Of a stretch of 15,711 nt of DNA, positions 8,695 to 15,711 are shown in pieces. The notes beneath the pieces were generated by a model, which saw only the letters and a program-made list of their open reading frames with translations, was not told the DNA's origin and made no database searches. Numbering within the stretch: position 1 is the first letter of the stretch; each line of letters opens with the position of its first letter. The position numbers and the translations under genes are program-made. The stretch is taken from positions 1 to 15,711 of the forward strand of contig JAJJLU010004268.1 of the NCBI GenBank assembly GCA_023807065.1. Direction: 5' to 3'. The stretch is from Isotricha intestinalis (lineage: Eukaryota; Ciliophora; Litostomatea; Vestibuliferida; Isotrichidae).

Positions 8695-11600
8695 TCATGA
8701 AAATTTATCTAATAAATAATACCCAGCTGTGGCATAATTTATATCATTTTTATTAATACAATCAATAACATATTTTTTATTATATCCTAACTCACATAAT
8801 TCTGATAGGGCTTTATCATTTATTGTATTATTATTTTTATCATCTTTATTTTCTCTTCTTGAACTTAATCCTTCTTCCATTTCGTTAAAAGGGGAAAAAG
8901 GTTTACTTTGAATTTTACTATAATAACTTCCATTATATGGAGAAATATCATTATTTTCTTTTTTTTTCTCATGAGAATCATTTGGTGAAATTACCACTCC
9001 ATTATCTATTTCTCCATTATTATTTAATTCATAGTTTCTATTTAATTCCTTTACTTTTACACTAAATTTTATTACATTATTTTTTATAATTAATTCTTTA
9101 TTATTATAATCGTCTTCACTGTTTTTTATTTTTATATTATTAATAATATATTTATTTTCTTCTTCGGACATAGAAGAATTAAAAGGAGCTAAAATTATAC
9201 TTTTGGTATTAATATTTTTATTTTCCGTTTCTTCTCCTGTGTCTAAATTTTTTAAATCAAAATTTTCAATAATATCATCTTTATTATTAATATCTCTATA
9301 ATCTACATTACTTTTAGCCAAAAGAACTCTTTCAGCATTTGTAAATAAATTATAATTTTTAGTATTACTAACATCAACATTTACTAACCAAGGATGATTT
9401 AAAATACTTTGAACAGAAATTCTTTTTCTTGGATCGACTTCTAATAAACATTTAATTAAATGTTTAGCATCATTTGAAATATCATTAATAACATTAAATT
9501 TACCTTTCATAATTAAATCATGTAATTCATTTAAATTATTTCCTTTAAAAGGAACAGTTCCACTTAACATTGCATATAAAACAACACCAGCAGACCAAAT
9601 ATCAACTGAAAAACCTTCATAACCTTTATTTTTTAAAATTTCTGGTGCAATATATGCTGGAGTTCCACATTGTTCATACATTTTATCATTTAATGATATT
9701 TTCTTACTAACTCCAAAATCACAAATTTTAATATTGTTATTTAAATCTATTAATATATTATCTAATTTAATATCTCTATGTATTATATTATGATTATGAA
9801 TATATTGAAGAGATAATATTATTTGCTTGAAAATAAATTTCGCTATTTGTTCTGTTAATTTACTTCTTTTTCTTATATAAGAAAGTAAATCTCCTGCACA
9901 AATATATTCCATTACTATACAAAAATGTTTTTGAGTTTGAAAAGTTTCATATATTTTTACTATATAATTTGAAGAAGATAATATTTTCATTATTGATGTT
10001 TCTAATTGAATTTTAGCTTTTTGACGTTCGTTTATTAATTTTGTTTTATTTATTGATTTTATTGCTACTAACCTTCCAGTTAATGTATGTAACGATAAAT
10101 TCACTTTTCCAAAAGCTCCTTTTCCTAATAATCTACCATATTTATAAAATTTCATTTTAGTTGTTGGATATTTATTATTTTTTTTATAATATTTTTTTAT
10201 ATATTGAGATATTGTTTCCATGTCTCTATTGTATTGAGTGAATTTCCCATTTTCCTTTAATATACTTTGAACGCTGTCATATGACTCATTTAATGTTGTC
10301 AAATTATTTTGATTTGGAGATATGTCTATATTTGAATTTAAATATGATAAAAGTGAGTCATTTTGGTTTTCCTCATTTTCTAAATCTCTGTCTGGTTTTT
10401 TATTATCATTAATATTGTTATCAATTATATTAATATTAAATTTGGCTTTTTCTTTTAATTCATTTTCTTTTAATTCTTTTATTTCTTTTTCTTTTAATTC
10501 TTTTAATTCTTTTAATTCTTTTATTTCTTTTTCTTTTAATTCTTTTAACTCTTTTAACTCTTTTTCTTTTAATTCTTTTATTTCTTTTTCTTTTAATTCT
10601 TTTAATTCTTTTTCTTTTGATTCTTTTTTTAAATCTGGAATTAAATTATTATTTTTTATATTTACAGTAACATTTGAAGAATGACTTTCTCTTTTATTTT
10701 TTTTATCAATTTCAAAACTAAAATCTTTGGGATATTGTTTTTTATTTGAATAAATAACTTTTTCAACCACTTTTTCTTTTATATTATGATTATCTGAAAT
10801 TGTATTCTTTTTTCTATGACTATTAATTAAAATATTATCTTTAGAATTATTTTTAGATTGTTTCTTTGAAATTGTTTTTGAATTTTCTTTAGAATGTTCT
10901 CTAGAAATATTTTTACTGAATTTAATACTATTCGTAATTATCCCATTATTTTTTAATTTTTTTTCTTCACTTATTTCTCTTTTTTTAATGTTTCCAAGTA
11001 AACTATTATTATATAAATTATTACTTTTAACTTTAATATGGTCTCTTTTACCATTTAAATTATTATTATTAATTTTTTTAATATTTTTATCATTAGAATG
11101 TTTTCTACTATTATTTTTTGTTGGATAAGAAGTTCTGCTAATTCCTTTTATTTCAAAATGAAATTTTGGAATTTGTTTTGAATTTTTAGGTTTATACAAA
11201 GCACTTAAAGTTGAAGAAAATAAAGAAGAATTTTTCATATGATTAGGAATTATAATTTTGTTACTAGTATTATTTTTATTATTTAAAGTATTAAAAGGAC
11301 TTTTAATATTAGAATCATTTTTTGATGACGATGAAGAAATATATTTATTATAAATATTCTCTTTTAAATTTGCATAATAATTATTATGTTTTTCATCTTC
11401 TTCTAAAGTTGAATTAGATCTTTTTTGTTGACTGTTATTTCCATTATATTTTTTTTGTTTAACTGAATTATCCAAACTCATTTTACTTTTAATTTTACTT
11501 ATATAATTTGTTTGAGGTAAATATCCATATATAGAATTTGAAGTATTTGTATGATTAATAGTATTATTTGATAAGCTTATTGAATTATTATTTGTATTCG

Positions 11601-11982
11601 CTTGAGTAATTGATTTTTTTTCTTGAATTTTTATAATTTTTCTCTTCAATAAATTTTCAAAATTTTTTTCATTTTGTTTAGCAGAAGATAATATTATATG
11701 ATTATTCACTTTTGAATTATTTCCACCTCCATTTATTGTTCCATTTATTATTTTAGATTTTAAATTTTGAGAATTATCTAATAACATTCTTTCTGGAGAA
11801 TTTTTGGATGTTTTAAACTTTGAATGATTTGATTTTTGATTTATTACTCCATGTCGAAAGGAACTTACTATATTTTTTATTTTTTCTTTATCAGAGATTT
11901 GTTTGTTATTTAGACGTTTTTGATTATTTATTTTATTTTTTAATAAATTCATATTTATTCCTTGTCTTTTCATCAAACTCAT
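8695..11982 (-). CDS. CAMK/SNF1-like Ser/Thr protein kinase with C-terminal UBA-like segment
   Basis: 1095 residues, ATG at 11982, stop TGA. Residues 1 to about 450 are Asn/Ser/Lys-rich and disordered. About 454-513 is a Lys-Glu-Leu repeat, probably a coiled coil. The kinase domain is about 613-866: GKGAFG (620-625), Lys642 in VAIK, a likely helix-C Glu661, HRDIKLDN (735-742), DFG (755-757), CGTPAYIAPE ending at 781, DIWSAGVVLYAMLSG, and the closing HPWL (863-866). All catalytic residues are present. The insert-free lobe and APE region place it in the CAMK/CAMKL (SNF1, MARK) group. Residues about 1058-1094 (SELCELGY...ATAGYYLLDKF) look like a UBA domain, here far from the kinase rather than directly behind it as in SNF1/MARK kinases. 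The combination resembles a ciliate-expanded kinase group, from memory. It probably acts in cytoplasmic signalling; the substrate is unknown. Confidence 0.92.
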   Translation of the reverse strand: MSLMKRQGINMNLLKNKINNQKRLNNKQISDKEKIKNIVSSFRHGVINQKSNHSKFKTSKNSPERMLLDNSQNLKSKIINGTINGGGNNSKVNNHIILSSAKQNEKNFENLLKRKIIKIQEKKSITQANTNNNSISLSNNTINHTNTSNSIYGYLPQTNYISKIKSKMSLDNSVKQKKYNGNNSQQKRSNSTLEEDEKHNNYYANLKENIYNKYISSSSSKNDSNIKSPFNTLNNKNNTSNKIIIPNHMKNSSLFSSTLSALYKPKNSKQIPKFHFEIKGISRTSYPTKNNSRKHSNDKNIKKINNNNLNGKRDHIKVKSNNLYNNSLLGNIKKREISEEKKLKNNGIITNSIKFSKNISREHSKENSKTISKKQSKNNSKDNILINSHRKKNTISDNHNIKEKVVEKVIYSNKKQYPKDFSFEIDKKNKRESHSSNVTVNIKNNNLIPDLKKESKEKELKELKEKEIKELKEKELKELKELKEKEIKELKELKELKEKEIKELKENELKEKAKFNINIIDNNINDNKKPDRDLENEENQNDSLLSYLNSNIDISPNQNNLTTLNESYDSVQSILKENGKFTQYNRDMETISQYIKKYYKKNNKYPTTKMKFYKYGRLLGKGAFGKVNLSLHTLTGRLVAIKSINKTKLINERQKAKIQLETSIMKILSSSNYIVKIYETFQTQKHFCIVMEYICAGDLLSYIRKRSKLTEQIAKFIFKQIILSLQYIHNHNIIHRDIKLDNILIDLNNNIKICDFGVSKKISLNDKMYEQCGTPAYIAPEILKNKGYEGFSVDIWSAGVVLYAMLSGTVPFKGNNLNELHDLIMKGKFNVINDISNDAKHLIKCLLEVDPRKRISVQSILNHPWLVNVDVSNTKNYNLFTNAERVLLAKSNVDYRDINNKDDIIENFDLKNLDTGEETENKNINTKSIILAPFNSSMSEEENKYIINNIKIKNSEDDYNNKELIIKNNVIKFSVKVKELNRNYELNNNGEIDNGVVISPNDSHEKKKENNDISPYNGSYYSKIQSKPFSPFNEMEEGLSSRRENKDDKNNNTINDKALSELCELGYNKKYVIDCINKNDINYATAGYYLLDKFS
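10440..10625 (-). repeat. KELKE-type coding repeat in the 8695..11982 kinase
   Basis: On the coding strand the DNA is built from short, imperfect units of 6, 9 and 15 bases encoding KELKE and KEIKELKE blocks (protein residues about 454-513). The spacing of Leu/Ile every three to four residues fits an alpha-helical coiled coil that could dimerise the kinase. The opposite strand shows a spurious Ser/Phe/Asn-rich open frame caused by the same repeat. Confidence 0.85.
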
Positions 11983-12268
11983 TATATTTAAAATTATTTA
12001 ATTTTTTATAAATTAAATTAAAAAAACTTTAAAATTTAATAACCATAATTAATTGATTAGCTCAGTTAAATACTTATAAATATAATTGATATTGATATTG
12101 AATGAAATTTTTAGAATATATTAAAAATTTATAAATCAGATAATTTTAAAAACATTATTTATTTTTCTTGAATCATTTTTATTGAATAGAAAATGATAAC
12201 TTAAATGATTCAACTTACAATAAAAATATATAATTTAATAATATATTCTAATAGAATATGTTCATAAA
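11983..12268. other. Intergenic region, no gene seen
   Basis: 286 bp of A/T-rich spacer, 5' of the CAMK-like kinase gene and 3' of the peptidase gene. A string near 12057 resembles the start of a tRNA A box but has no matching T arm or cloverleaf. Nothing else was recognised. Confidence 0.5.
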
Positions 12269-13150
12269 TCATTTATCCCTATTATTTTTTCTTTTAACTC
12301 TTATAAATTGTAATCTATTTTGAGAACTTTCAAAATAAGGATAAGGAATACTAATTAAAGAATAAAATCTTTCTAAACTCCAAACGACATAACCATCATT
12401 AACATGATCAGAAGTATCATAAGAATCAGCAACAATTAAAACATCATCAATATAAAGATCTTCAGTTCCCATACTATCATAACCAATAATATTAATATAA
12501 TGTCCTCCCCAATCATTTGATAATACAATAATAGGCTCTTTACTTTTAATTGCTTCTTTAACGTATTTAATAAATGATATTTCATCCCTAAACGGACTAT
12601 TTTCTTCAGTAAAATTTCTATTCGATTCGGTATTAAAACCATAATTTATAATTGCTTTTTCTAAATCTATAGGATATGTTCCATAAGTTCCATGAGAATT
12701 TAATTTTATATTTGTTCCAGTATCTGATTTTTCTGCACAATCTTTTTCACTTATTATTGTTTCATCTATATAATATAATGCCATTATTAATGAAGCACAT
12801 CCACATGTATATTCTGATGTTTGTTGATAAGTTTTAAATTTTTCTAAAATCATAAAACTTCCAGAACTTTTTTTATTATAAAAATCTATTCTTGAATAAT
12901 ATGGTGTATTTAAAATATCATATTTTCCTTGAAATTGTTGACCTCCTTCTATTTTATTTTTATTAAATGGTTCTTTTATTGGAATATATATTTTAGGGTC
13001 TGGAATATATAATTTTATTTTACTTCGAAGATTTAAATATAGGAATAAAAATAATATTGTGGTTATAAAAAAAATTGCAGTAAGAGATATTAAAATATAA
13101 TTCTTTTTTACTTTTCTTCTAGGAATTAAAGAATTAAATGATTCATACAT
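12269..13150 (-). CDS. Membrane-anchored C39/papain-like cysteine peptidase domain protein
   Basis: A 293-residue protein, ATG at 13150, stop TAA. A basic N-terminus (RRKVKK at 11-16) is followed by one hydrophobic helix at about 18-40, so a type II membrane protein or a retained signal anchor is expected. The catalytic domain spans about 100-285: Gln110 and Cys116 in TSEYTCGCASLIMALYYI, His217 in GGHYINIIGYD, and Asp242 in IVADSYD. This Gln/Cys/His/Asp order matches the papain-like fold of bacterial C39-type peptidases, where the usual C-G-P-A-S becomes C-G-C-A-S (Cys118 replaces Pro). The substrate is unknown; by analogy it may cleave small peptides or propeptides in a luminal or extracellular compartment. 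A non-peptidase transglutaminase-like fold is less likely. Flanking genes give no functional hint. Confidence 0.82.
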   Translation of the reverse strand: MYESFNSLIPRRKVKKNYILISLTAIFFITTILFLFLYLNLRSKIKLYIPDPKIYIPIKEPFNKNKIEGGQQFQGKYDILNTPYYSRIDFYNKKSSGSFMILEKFKTYQQTSEYTCGCASLIMALYYIDETIISEKDCAEKSDTGTNIKLNSHGTYGTYPIDLEKAIINYGFNTESNRNFTEENSPFRDEISFIKYVKEAIKSKEPIIVLSNDWGGHYINIIGYDSMGTEDLYIDDVLIVADSYDTSDHVNDGYVVWSLERFYSLISIPYPYFESSQNRLQFIRVKRKNNRDK

Positions 13151-13322
13151 ATTATTTTTCCTTAATTATAAAATAAATAAATAAAAAGATTAATATTATT
13201 TTCATTTTTTTGAATAAATAAATTAATTCAAAAATCAAAAAATAAAAAATAACCTTTTAGAATAGTAGAAATATTCTAAAGGTAATAATAATAAAATTCT
13301 TAAATTATTTTGTTAGCCAATA

Positions 13323-14205
<883 letters not shown>

Positions 14206-14607
14206 TTATTTTTATTTATGAATTTAATTTAATTTTAATTTGTTTGGATAAAATAGATTTTTTTTTATATTTTTTTTTATATTTTTTTATATTTTTTTTC
14301 TGAATAAATGTATCTTTTTGGGGTTTGATTCAAATAACAATAGATTAATTTCATGAAATAATAAAACAAATAAAAGATAATATATTAAAAATATTTTTTA
14401 ATTTGTGATTTAATTATTAATTGTGTTAGATTTTTTATACATCTTATTTTTAAAGAATTTATAATAAATTTATTATAATAAAAATTTCTTTTATCATTAT
14501 TTTAAAAAAAAAATAAAAATTAATTATTTAATAAAAAAAATTTAAAAAATATTTTTATATATTGAACAAAAAAAATTTAAAAACAAATTATTTTATGAAT
14601 TAATTAA
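14206..14607. other. Intergenic region, probable promoter side of the zinc-finger gene
   Basis: 402 bp between the zinc-finger gene (its 5' side) and the CBP20 gene (its 3' side). It contains a T-run/ATA tandem array at 14258-14299 and other homopolymer tracts, but no reading frame worth reporting and no recognisable RNA gene. Confidence 0.55.
14258..14299. repeat. Tandem poly(T)-ATA array upstream of the zinc-finger gene
   Basis: Four T-runs of 9, 9, 7 and 8 bases are separated by three ATA trinucleotides, giving units of about 10-12 bp. It lies about 50-95 bp upstream of the zinc-finger ATG, where it reads as A-runs separated by TAT. Poly(dA:dT) tracts commonly disfavour nucleosomes, so it might mark the promoter. 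Slippage in A/T-rich DNA is an equally good explanation. Confidence 0.7.
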
Positions 14608-15090
14608 TTAATGATCTTTATTTCTATCTCTATCTCTTTTATTATTTAAATATTTACCATCATAATTTTTATTATTTCTCCCAGATTTTTTAATATCTTC
14701 TCTTCTTTGATTTCCAGAAGCACCTCTTCCATATTGTCTATTTTCTTCAAAACCAGTATCCCAATCAACTCTAATTATTCTATTATCTAATATTGTATGA
14801 TTTAAAGTTAAAACAGCAACATTTGCATCTTCTCTTCTTTCATATTCAACAAAACAAAAACCACAAGGAGTTTTTGAATTCTTATTTAATCCCATTATTA
14901 TTCTTTTTACTAATCCACATTTTGAAAATAATTCAAATATTTGAGTTTCTGTTGTATAAAAAGATAAATTTCCTATATATAAACATGTTGATGTTTTTAA
15001 TTTTTCTAAATCAAATTTTCTATTTCTATTTTGGAAATATTCTGGAATTTCTTCATCTTCTTTTGGGTTTTTATATAATAAACTTGCCAT
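14608..15090 (-). CDS. NCBP2: Nuclear cap-binding protein subunit 2 (CBP20)
   Basis: 160 residues, ATG at 15090, stop TAA; human CBP20 is 156. An RRM domain spans about 37-112 with RNP2 LYIGNL (37-42) and RNP1 GFCFVEYE (77-84). Family hallmarks are NLSFYTTE at 41-48, IIMGLNK, the cap-contact segment [10 protein letters not shown] (105-114: Arg107, Asp109, Asp111), and GRQYGRG-like [10 protein letters not shown] at 118-127. Tyr18 and Tyr45 correspond to the two tyrosines that stack on m7G. CBP20 with CBP80 binds the 5' cap of nuclear pol II transcripts and supports splicing, export and small-RNA processing. The C-terminal end is unusual: instead of the Gly-rich tail it ends in a charged RDRDRNKDH segment. 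No introns are seen. Confidence 0.97.
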   Translation of the reverse strand: MASLLYKNPKEDEEIPEYFQNRNRKFDLEKLKTSTCLYIGNLSFYTTETQIFELFSKCGLVKRIIMGLNKNSKTPCGFCFVEYERREDANVAVLTLNHTILDNRIIRVDWDTGFEENRQYGRGASGNQRREDIKKSGRNNKNYDGKYLNNKRDRDRNKDH

Positions 15091-15543
15091 TATTTAATAA
15101 TATTTTGATAAAAAAATGTTAATTTTTTTAATAAAATAATTAAAACAAAAATTAATTTTTTTTAAAAACTTCTATAAATTAAATTAAACATTGTTAATTT
15201 TGAGAATTAAATTATAAAATTAAACCAAGAAATAGTTTCTTTTTATAATAAAATACCAATAGAATGATGGATCAAATTAAAAAAGGAAAAGATATATCAT
15301 CAAGATTATTCATAGATAATATAATTCAAAATAAAGTTCATACTATTATTTACTCAAATTTAAAAAAATGGAAATAAATCAGAATTATCAAATTTCATAA
15401 AAATGAAAAGATAGTTTTAATGTTATATTTGAGAATTTAAAAAATTTATTCAAAATTCTTAACTTTTTATGGTATTTCAAAATATTACCTGTTAAAAATA
15501 AAGCAAAAAAAGAAGCAATATATTAAATGAAGTTAAAAGAATA
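15091..15543. other. Region without a clear gene; short degraded-looking frame on + strand
   Basis: The first about 170 bases are the 5' flank of the CBP20 gene. On the + strand, a 37-codon frame (15264-15377, beginning MMDQIKKGKDISSRLF) ends in TAA. Further short frames in other phases follow to about 15590, all broken by TAA. They have a somewhat more protein-like mix than the neighbouring spacer and could be the remains of a decayed gene, but the length is within chance and I recognise no family. Confidence 0.3.
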
Positions 15544-15711
15544 TTAAAAATAAAGTATTAATGGTTTAATTAATATGTTCAAGGACTTTACATCATCATT
15601 TAATTGAAAAAAATTAAAATTATTACTTTGATTTGGAATAATATCTACATGTTCTTTTAAATGACCATTACTTTTATAAGCTTTATCACATAATTGGCAT
15701 TTAAATTTTTT
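15544..15711 (-). pseudogene. Partial duplicate of the zinc-finger gene, fourth finger broken (edge-truncated)
   Basis: The minus strand from the right edge is identical for 76 bases (15636-15711) to 13812-13887, covering residues 107-131 of the six-finger protein: the linker and the fourth finger through HVDII. Identity stops at the codon for the final zinc ligand, where CAT (His132) becomes CCA (Pro). The frame then runs through 30 unrelated, Asn/Leu-rich residues to a TAA at 15544. There is no sign of fingers 5 and 6 or of the 25-nt intron. The gene continues beyond the window, so it could be a truncated paralogue with fewer fingers, a pseudogene fragment, or an assembly artefact. As a protein, the fourth finger would lack its last ligand. 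Confidence 0.7.

Noticed and set aside
10322..10684. Ser/Phe/Asn-rich open frame on the + strand
   Set aside because: It is the antisense shadow of the KELKE repeat inside the 8695..11982 kinase gene.
12050..12130. tRNA-like string (TTAGCTCAGTT near 12057)
   Set aside because: It resembles an A box, but there is no T-arm consensus, no acceptor stem pairing and the following bases do not fold into a cloverleaf.
12436..12642. 68-codon frame on the minus strand inside the peptidase gene
   Set aside because: It overlaps the catalytic His/Asp region of the peptidase in another phase and has no family features.
14793..15122. 109-codon + strand frame opposite CBP20
   Set aside because: The minus strand encodes a conserved, full-length CBP20; the antisense frame has only Leu/Ile/Phe-rich filler.

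Overview
The window is very A+T-rich nuclear DNA of a microbial eukaryote. I think it is a ciliate that uses the standard genetic code. Long open frames end in TAA (five genes) or TGA (three genes), and glutamine is written CAA inside them, so TAA/TAG are not reassigned as in Tetrahymena or Paramecium. One gene holds a clean 25-nt GT...AG intron, a length seen in ciliates. The proteins carry long Asn/Lys-rich linkers. One kinase (8695..11982) and one basic protein (7425..8444) look, from memory, like ciliate families. A litostome-like (rumen-type) or other standard-code ciliate is my best guess, but the lineage is an inference. No telomeric repeats are seen, and eight genes share one contig, so this is not a single-gene nanochromosome end.

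Layout. Positions 1..2331 (+) are the 3' part of a membrane-protein gene that is open to the left edge. It has a perfect 18-bp tandem repeat, one EGF-like module, a Cys-bearing ectodomain and about five membrane segments. After a 600-bp convergent spacer, seven genes in a row lie on the minus strand: a small U-box protein (2932..3621); a large protein with a Cys-rich zinc-ribbon-like half and a C-terminal protein kinase (3802..6828); a basic protein of a possible ciliate-specific family with a suspected 3' frameshift (7425..8444); a CAMK/SNF1-like kinase with a KELKE coiled coil and a C-terminal UBA-like segment (8695..11982); a membrane-anchored C39/papain-like cysteine peptidase (12269..13150); a six-finger C2H2 protein split by the 25-nt intron (13323..14205); and the nuclear cap-binding subunit CBP20 (14608..15090). 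The right edge (15544..15711) carries a partial, otherwise identical copy of the fourth zinc finger. It breaks off exactly at the last zinc-binding histidine.

The genes do not form an evident pathway. They are a typical mixture of signalling (two kinases, a receptor-like protein), protein turnover (U-box, peptidase) and nuclear functions (zinc-finger factor, cap-binding protein). The points most worth following are the partial zinc-finger duplication, the unusual zinc-ribbon/kinase fusion, the one-site-variable minisatellite in the receptor gene, and the A-run frameshift in the 7425..8444 gene.
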